Source of the DNA: SHXR01 sp046160305
GTDB lineage: Bacteria; Pseudomonadota; Gammaproteobacteria; Burkholderiales; SG8-39
DNA: 64,000 nt
NCBI GenBank assembly: GCA_046160305.1
Contig: JBJXGX010000199.1
Span: forward strand, 1-64,000
Direction: 5' to 3'
Shown here one piece after another: positions 59,013 through 64,000 of the stretch (position 1 is its first letter; every line of letters starts with the position of its first letter). The notes below the pieces were generated by a model, which saw only the letters and a list, made by a program, of their open reading frames with translations, searched no databases and was not told the origin of the DNA. Made by a program: the position numbers and the translations under genes.

Positions 59013-61250
59013 ATGAGCCAGAACTTCTACTCTGCGAGCCTGAGCAGGACGCAAGGCCGCAACACGTGGGCCGTCATCTTCCGCCACCCGAAGCGGACGA
59101 ACCCCACTACAGGCAAGGAAGGGCTGCGGGTCCGGCAAAGCCTCAAGACGGACAACGAGCGGGAAGCGGCGACGCTGCGCGACCAGATGAGCGCGCTACT
59201 GGCGAGCCCTCAACTCTGGGACCTCGGCGCACGCGAGCAGGCGCTTAGTCTCTTCGATCCGCGCGTTGTCGATATCTTCTTCTACAAGCTGGAGGGTAGC
59301 GAGACCGACTTCCTCGCTCTGCGCGACGGCGTGATTGCGCTTCCGTCATCGCAGTCCAGCGACTATCGGCGCGCCCTCTTTCTCGGCACCACAGGGGCAG
59401 GAAAAACAACGCTGCTACGACAGATCATCGGCACCGACCCGGCGAAAGAGCGTTTCCCCTCGACCTCGACGGCCAAGACCACAGTTCATGAAACCGAAGT
59501 GATCTTGCAAGAAGGTCCGTACTGCGCCGTCGTCACGTTCTTCCCGATGGAAGATGTGCGCGAGCATCTGAAGGAATGCGTATCCGCCGCTGTGCTTGCG
59601 GCATATCGGGGCGAGTCCGACTCCGACCAGATGCGCCGCCTGCTGACGCATGTCAATCAGCGCTTCCGCTTCAACTACGTCCTCGGCAACGGACCAGTCA
59701 AGGACACGAGCGACTTCGACGATGACGGCACCGGCGACATTGACGCCGAAAGTGGCGACCTTCTGAAGCGCACGAACGACGTGCTGTCGTCGGCGCTGGC
59801 CTCCGTCAACGAAATCGCAGCGCGCTACGGCGAATCGCTCCGTACAGAACTGAACGCAGCCGATGAGAAGGACCAGCGCGTCATCGACGAACTGTTCGAG
59901 GAAAAACTCGACAACCGGACGCGCGACGACGAGGCCTTTCAGCAGGTCGTCGATGCCGTGATGGACGAGATCGAAGAGCGGTTTGCCCTCCTGCCCGAGG
60001 GCAAGCTTCAGAAGACGAAGGTGGGCTGGCCTCTGACGTGGACGTGTGAGACCGGGGATCGCGATGCCTTCATCGCGTCGATTTCCTGGTTCGCGTCGAA
60101 CTACGCGCCGCTCTTCGGCACCCTGTTGACTCCCCTGGTCAACGGCGTTCGGGTATCCGGGCCCTTCCATCCACCATGGACGCCGGAAGCGCCCAAGCTT
60201 GTTCTCTTCGATGGCGAAGGGCTCGGCCATTCGCCGCGCTCGATATCGACCATCTCGACAACGCTATCGCGGCGAATCGACACGGTCGATGCTGTCATCC
60301 TCGTGGACAACGCGACGCAGCCGATGCAGGCCGCACCGGTGGCCGCGATGAAGGAACTCGTGTCCTCGGGCAATGCGGCGAAGCTGATCTTCGCCTTCAC
60401 GCATTTCGATGATGTCGGCGGCGACAACCTTGCGACCTTCAAAGCCCGCGTCAACCATGTTCTTGCGTCCGCGGAGAACGTGCTCGCAGCGATCGGTGAG
60501 GATCTCGGCCCCTTCGCAGAGCGCGCCCTGCGTGCGCGTCTCGGGTCCTCGCGGGTCTTCCTCGCGAATCTCGACGAACGGCTGGACGTTGAGTCGAAGG
60601 ACGGAAAGCGTACAGCCCAACAGCTCGGCAAGTTGCTTGAAATGATTGACGGAATTGTCGAGAGACCCAAGCCCGGCGACTCACGCCCGATCTATGACCG
60701 GATGAACCTGGTGCTCGCCGTCGAGCGTGCAGCCGAGGACTTCCAAAACAGCTGGAGAACGCGTCTTGGCCTCCTGGTAACACCTGGTTTCGAGAAAGAG
60801 CATTGGACGCGCCATAAGGCGTTGAGCCGCCGGTTTGCGACGGGTATCTCTGACGAGTACGACACCCTGCGCCCGGTAGCCGATCTCAAGCAACAGCTCC
60901 AGCAACGGATTTATGTGTTCATCCAGAGTCCGGTCGGCTGGACGGGGCCTGAGCCAACGGACAACGACAAGCAACACATCTTCGATACGATCGCGGAAGA
61001 TTTGAGCCGCAGGCTCATAGAACTCGCTTCCCGTCGCGTGAGGACCGAACGGCTGGCAGAATGGCGTAACGCCTTCGATGCGTCGGGTCGTGGTTCGACG
61101 TTCCGACGTGCGACCCAGATCGCGGCACTTTATGAGCGGGCAGCGCCCGTTCCGGACGTTACGCCGTCGCCGGACCGGAATGCCTTCCTAGTGGACGTTG
61201 TCAATGCGACGAGAAAATCCGTTGAATCGATAGGCGCAGAATTGAAGTGA
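59013..61250 (+). CDS. P-loop GTPase-like protein with integrase-arm-like N-terminus
   Basis: 745 aa, family not recognised. Residues 5-65 (SLSRTQGRNTWAVIFRHPKR, EGLRVRQSLKTDNEREAATL) look like the arm-type DNA-binding domain at the N-terminus of tyrosine recombinases, but no recombinase domain follows. Walker A is LFLGTTGAGKTTLLRQI at 123-139; a G3/Walker B candidate LFDGEGLGH is at 399-407; THFD at 463-466 could be G4. The 265 residues between them are acidic and helical, a large insertion. Overall it resembles dynamin-like or AIG1-like GTPases in size. It is divergent from the HipA fusion gene and shares its regulatory region. Confidence 0.75.
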   Translation: MSQNFYSASLSRTQGRNTWAVIFRHPKRTNPTTGKEGLRVRQSLKTDNEREAATLRDQMSALLASPQLWDLGAREQALSLFDPRVVDIFFYKLEGSETDFLALRDGVIALPSSQSSDYRRALFLGTTGAGKTTLLRQIIGTDPAKERFPSTSTAKTTVHETEVILQEGPYCAVVTFFPMEDVREHLKECVSAAVLAAYRGESDSDQMRRLLTHVNQRFRFNYVLGNGPVKDTSDFDDDGTGDIDAESGDLLKRTNDVLSSALASVNEIAARYGESLRTELNAADEKDQRVIDELFEEKLDNRTRDDEAFQQVVDAVMDEIEERFALLPEGKLQKTKVGWPLTWTCETGDRDAFIASISWFASNYAPLFGTLLTPLVNGVRVSGPFHPPWTPEAPKLVLFDGEGLGHSPRSISTISTTLSRRIDTVDAVILVDNATQPMQAAPVAAMKELVSSGNAAKLIFAFTHFDDVGGDNLATFKARVNHVLASAENVLAAIGEDLGPFAERALRARLGSSRVFLANLDERLDVESKDGKRTAQQLGKLLEMIDGIVERPKPGDSRPIYDRMNLVLAVERAAEDFQNSWRTRLGLLVTPGFEKEHWTRHKALSRRFATGISDEYDTLRPVADLKQQLQQRIYVFIQSPVGWTGPEPTDNDKQHIFDTIAEDLSRRLIELASRRVRTERLAEWRNAFDASGRGSTFRRATQIAALYERAAPVPDVTPSPDRNAFLVDVVNATRKSVESIGAELK

Positions 61251-61511
61251 CACTGAAATCGTCTGCACCGCGATCAAACGCACCATCGCCTTGATGCGTG
61301 CGCTCATCACCCAATTCGGATTCGATTCAGATCACGATTCGCGACGTTCCGTGGGCCGATGCAACCGGCTTGCCAACGAGAGCTATACGGAAGACAAGGT
61401 CATGGACAAGGCTTCGGCCGTCTACCGACATGTCTTCCGTGCTTATCCGGCGGTGCTATCCCCGTTTTTCTGATCCGATCCTTCTTCAAGGTCTGCGCGG
61501 CCGACATTGAA

Positions 61512-61527
61512 GAATCCGCGCGGTCAG
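61512..61527. repeat. Half of a REP-like hairpin
   Basis: GAATCCGCGCGGTCAG matches the left half and loop of the hairpin at 6263-6292 in 15 of 16 positions; the right half is missing. It lies between the GTPase-like gene and the leftward Bug gene. The rest of 61251-61543 shows nothing recognisable. Confidence 0.5.
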
Positions 61528-61543
61528 GTTCGCAGACCCCTCT

Positions 61544-62524
61544 TCACTCCGCTTTGATTCCCGCCTCCTTGATCAACTTGCCCCATCGGTCCATCTCCGA
61601 CTGGATGTAAGCGCGGAACTCCGCGGGTGATGACGAAACCGCGGTGACACCAAGGTCGGCATACTTCTGCTTGACCTCGGGTGTCGCGAGGGCCTTGACG
61701 ATTTCCCCATGCATCCGATCGAGGATCGGCTGGGGCGTCGCGGCCGGAAACAGGATGCCCCACCAGCTCACCGCTGCGAGGCCGTTGACGCCGCCTTCGG
61801 CGAACGTTGGAATGTCGGGCGTCAATTCCGAGCGTTTCTCGCTGGTGATGGCGAGCGCGCGCAGCTTGCCGGACTTGATGTGCGGCATGGCCGGCAACGC
61901 ATCCGAAATCGCCAATTGCACATTGCCGGCGAGCAGGTCCTGGGTGAGCAACGCGCTGCCTTTGTACTGAATCGCAACCATGTCGATTCCGGCCTCGCGC
62001 TTCAAGAGCTCGCCGGCGAGGTGGGACATGCTGCCCGGCCCGCTCGTGCCGAAGTTGTACGTGCCCTTCTTCGCTCTTGCGTCGGCGATCAGATCCTTCA
62101 GCGATTTGTGCGGCGAGCCGGCCGGGACGACCAGGATGTTAGGGCCGGTCGCGATCATCGACACCGCCGCGAAATCCTTGAGCGAATCGTACGGTACCTT
62201 CGAGAGCAATGGATTCACCGCGATCGGCTGCAGGTTACCGATGACGAATGTGTAGCCGTCGGGCGGTTGCCGCGCCGCGAATTCGGTGCCGATCGATCCG
62301 GAGGCACCCGGCTTGCTTTCGATGATGATCTGCTGCCCCAGGCTTTCCGACATCTTGGCGGCGAGCACGCGCGCCATGAGGTCTGAACTGCCGCCCGCGG
62401 GATAGGTCACCACCAGGCGAAGCGGCTTGACCGGGAACGATTGCGCGATCGCAATGCTTGACAGCATTGCGATGAAGGCGCTGCCGGCGGCGCGGAAGGT
62501 GAAGGGGCGATGACGTTTGAGCAT
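61544..62524 (-). CDS. Bug/TctC-family periplasmic solute receptor
   Basis: 326 aa with a basic n-region and signal segment (AAGSAFIAMLSSIAIAQ), then FPVKPLRLVVTYPAGGSSDL, GQQIIIESKPGASGSIGTEF, DGYTFVIGNLQ, VAIQYKGSALLTQDLLAGN and LTPDIPTFAEGG. It is the last gene of a leftward run made of a dehydrogenase and two Bug genes. The loop reads YPAGG, unlike the PPGG of most copies here. Confidence 0.9.
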   Translation of the reverse strand: MLKRHRPFTFRAAGSAFIAMLSSIAIAQSFPVKPLRLVVTYPAGGSSDLMARVLAAKMSESLGQQIIIESKPGASGSIGTEFAARQPPDGYTFVIGNLQPIAVNPLLSKVPYDSLKDFAAVSMIATGPNILVVPAGSPHKSLKDLIADARAKKGTYNFGTSGPGSMSHLAGELLKREAGIDMVAIQYKGSALLTQDLLAGNVQLAISDALPAMPHIKSGKLRALAITSEKRSELTPDIPTFAEGGVNGLAAVSWWGILFPAATPQPILDRMHGEIVKALATPEVKQKYADLGVTAVSSSPAEFRAYIQSEMDRWGKLIKEAGIKAE

Positions 62525-62716
62525 GTGATCTCCTTGACTAACGCTGAGAATCTTGATTCTCGGGCTGGGACATTCATCGACGATCGCGACCGGTCAGTTC
62601 CAGCTCGCTAAGGCGTGCATGATCTTGATTGGGGAGCCTGAGATCGCAATGCCGCACGATGGTAAGCGATCCAGTCCGAACAGTTTCTCCATCTAGCCTG
62701 GCGCGCCCGCGCCGGG

Positions 62717-63694
62717 CTATTGCGGCTCGATCTTCGCAAGCTTCACATACCGCCCCCACCGTTCATGGTCGGCCTTGAGCAGTGCCGCCATCGATTCAGC
62801 CGTTCCGGGAAATGGATCGGTCGCGGTACGCTGAAGAAAGGTCTTCGTCTCTTCGCTCGTTGCGATCTGGTTGAACAAGACGGACAGTCGATCGACAATG
62901 GGTTTGGGTGTCCCCGCCGGCACCACCACACCCCACCACGGCGTGACATCGAAGCCCGCAAAGCCCGCTTCGATCATGGTGGGCACATCGGGCATCGCGC
63001 TCGATCGCGTCGCCGAGGTGACCGCCAACGCGCGCACGCGTCCGCCTTTGATTTGCCCGAACGTCCAGGTCGAATCAGTCACCACGAAATCGATCTCACC
63101 CCGCACCATGTCGTTCACCATGTCCGAGGTGATCTTGTACGGCACATGCGTGGTCTTGAGCCCGCTCGCATCGCGAAGAATCATCGCCGATACCATCCCC
63201 GAGTTGTTCGTGGCACCGAACAGTCCGTCGTTCGGCCGACTCTTGAGATGCTGCGTCAGATCGGCGATCGTACGAATCGGCTTGGCGGCATCGACCGTCA
63301 CCACGAATGTGAGCTTGGCGATCGAAGCGACGGCGGTGAAGTCCTTGAGCGGATCGAACGGCAGACTCTTGAACAGATGCGGGGCGGCCGCCAATGTGGA
63401 ACTCGCCGGCGTGATCATGATCGTGTAGCCGTCGGGTTTGGACTTCGCCACATAGTCGCTCCCGATATTGCCTTGGGCGCCGACCTTGTTTTCGACGACG
63501 ACGCTTCGTTCCGTCAGCTTGGCAAGCCGGTCGCTGAAATAGCGGACCAGTATGTCGCCGCCCGACCCGGCCGCGAAGTTGCAGATCGAGCGGAAGTCGC
63601 GTGCGGGATAGTCCTGGGCGACCACCGAGCCGACGAAAAGGATCGCGGCCGCTGAGCAGGCTACCCCTGCATTCGAGCGAGCAAGAGAATTCAT
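62717..63694 (-). CDS. Bug/TctC-family periplasmic solute receptor
   Basis: 325 aa with signal segment (GVACSAAAILFVGSVVAQ) and YPARDFRSICNFAAGSGGDI, SVVVENKVGAQGNIGSDYVA, DGYTIMITPAS, THVPYKITSDMVNDMVRGE and AMPDVPTMIEAG. It is the most divergent copy in the window: the first loop is FAAGSGGD, and the usual YKGG reads YKIT. It starts 25 bp after the dehydrogenase stop. The 190 bp between this gene and the next Bug gene hold no recognisable feature. Confidence 0.9.
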   Translation of the reverse strand: MNSLARSNAGVACSAAAILFVGSVVAQDYPARDFRSICNFAAGSGGDILVRYFSDRLAKLTERSVVVENKVGAQGNIGSDYVAKSKPDGYTIMITPASSTLAAAPHLFKSLPFDPLKDFTAVASIAKLTFVVTVDAAKPIRTIADLTQHLKSRPNDGLFGATNNSGMVSAMILRDASGLKTTHVPYKITSDMVNDMVRGEIDFVVTDSTWTFGQIKGGRVRALAVTSATRSSAMPDVPTMIEAGFAGFDVTPWWGVVVPAGTPKPIVDRLSVLFNQIATSEETKTFLQRTATDPFPGTAESMAALLKADHERWGRYVKLAKIEPQ

Positions 63695-63719
63695 GAAGTA
63701 CGCCTTTGCCTGACGAGTC

Positions 63720-64000
63720 TTACGGATTGAGGACGAGTTTGCCCATCACCGCGCGATCGTCGAGCAATCGATGTGCGCGCTGCGCCTCGGCCAGCGGCAA
63801 TCGGTCGTGGATGGGCGGGCGCACCTTTTGCCCGGCGAACAACGCCATGACCTGCTCCGCCAGTTGTTGGCGACCGTCCGGGTCATGATCGAAGTGATGC
63901 ATCGTGAAGCAGCGCACACCCGGACTCTTTGGAAGATTCGCGCGCATCTCGCGAAAGAGGTCCTTCTCCGGAAACCCGCCTAACGCGTTGAACGACACGA
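63720..64000 (-). CDS. C-terminal part of a zinc-type (quinone oxidoreductase-like) dehydrogenase
   Basis: The frame enters from the right window edge and ends at 63720. It covers about 93 residues: SFNALGGFPEKDLFREMRAN, CFTMHHFDHDPDGRQQLAEQ and the typical family end PPIHDRLPLAEAQRAHRLLD, then VMGKLVLNP. This end is characteristic of the QOR/zeta-crystallin branch of medium-chain dehydrogenases, which reduce quinones or enones with NADPH. The catalytic and NADPH-binding parts lie outside the window. The Bug gene follows after 25 bp. Confidence 0.85.
   Translation of the reverse strand, partial: VSFNALGGFPEKDLFREMRANLPKSPGVRCFTMHHFDHDPDGRQQLAEQVMALFAGQKVRPPIHDRLPLAEAQRAHRLLDDRAVMGKLVLNP

Noticed and set aside
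61291..61473. A 60-codon frame after the GTPase-like gene.
   Set aside because: No ribosome site and no recognisable sequence pattern; probably chance.

Overview
The window looks like chromosomal DNA of a high-GC, free-living betaproteobacterium of the Burkholderiales type. The evidence is the ten Bug/TctC-type periplasmic solute receptors (nine intact, one with an internal deletion), the sox thiosulfate-oxidation genes soxX, Y, Z and A, prfC, mtgA and YajD-type genes of proteobacterial character, and many catabolic enzymes: extradiol dioxygenase, molybdenum hydroxylase, amidohydrolases, amidase, aldo/keto reductase and RidA proteins. No rRNA, tRNA or CRISPR array was seen. No species can be named from the sequence alone.

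Layout. 1-3 kb: the start of a TRAP receptor gene, an unknown membrane protein, a PIN/Phd toxin-antitoxin pair, and remnants of a REP-associated transposase and of a VOC-fold gene. 3-10 kb: DMT exporter, FAD oxidoreductase, fatty acid desaturase, ankyrin protein, two small helical proteins and an ABC1/UbiB-type kinase-like protein. 10-12.4 kb: a decayed stretch with a broken and an intact GNAT gene and scraps that look like an IS1182-type transposase and an integrase. 12.4-30.5 kb: YajD nuclease, SMUG1-type glycosylase, and catabolic or uptake genes built around Bug receptors, with a broken TRAP receptor, a small RHH/coiled-coil gene pair and a serine-protease-like protein that has lost its catalytic triad. 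30.6-38.7 kb: lipoprotein, YggT-like protein, sodium/solute symporter pair, RecQ helicase and a large 2OG-Fe(II) oxygenase, and a broken nucleotidyltransferase pair. 38.8-46 kb: serine hydrolase, 2Fe-2S plus molybdopterin hydroxylase, and soxXY-bug-soxZA. 46-55 kb: OB-like secreted protein, MtgA, SDR, two amidohydrolases, TolC-like protein, a broken beta-propeller gene and more Bug genes. 55-57 kb: prfC.

The most distinctive locus is 56.97-61.25 kb. A HipA-type kinase toxin carries an apparent AbiEi-like antitoxin domain at its N-terminus. It is divergent from a 745-residue P-loop GTPase-like protein whose N-terminus resembles an integrase arm DNA-binding domain. The shared promoter region holds two copies of the same 31-bp dyad and a strong sigma70 promoter. 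This is the best candidate in the window for an undescribed toxin-antitoxin or defence-like system. The remainder (61.5-64 kb) is two more Bug genes and the end of a zinc-type dehydrogenase.

Two repeat classes run through the intergenic DNA: short REP-like hairpins built on AATCCGCGCG, and long dyads made of 9-nt units (CACCAAGRC or CACGGAGGA type). The second class sits repeatedly next to Bug genes. Gene decay is frequent, and most remnants show internal deletions rather than simple truncation.
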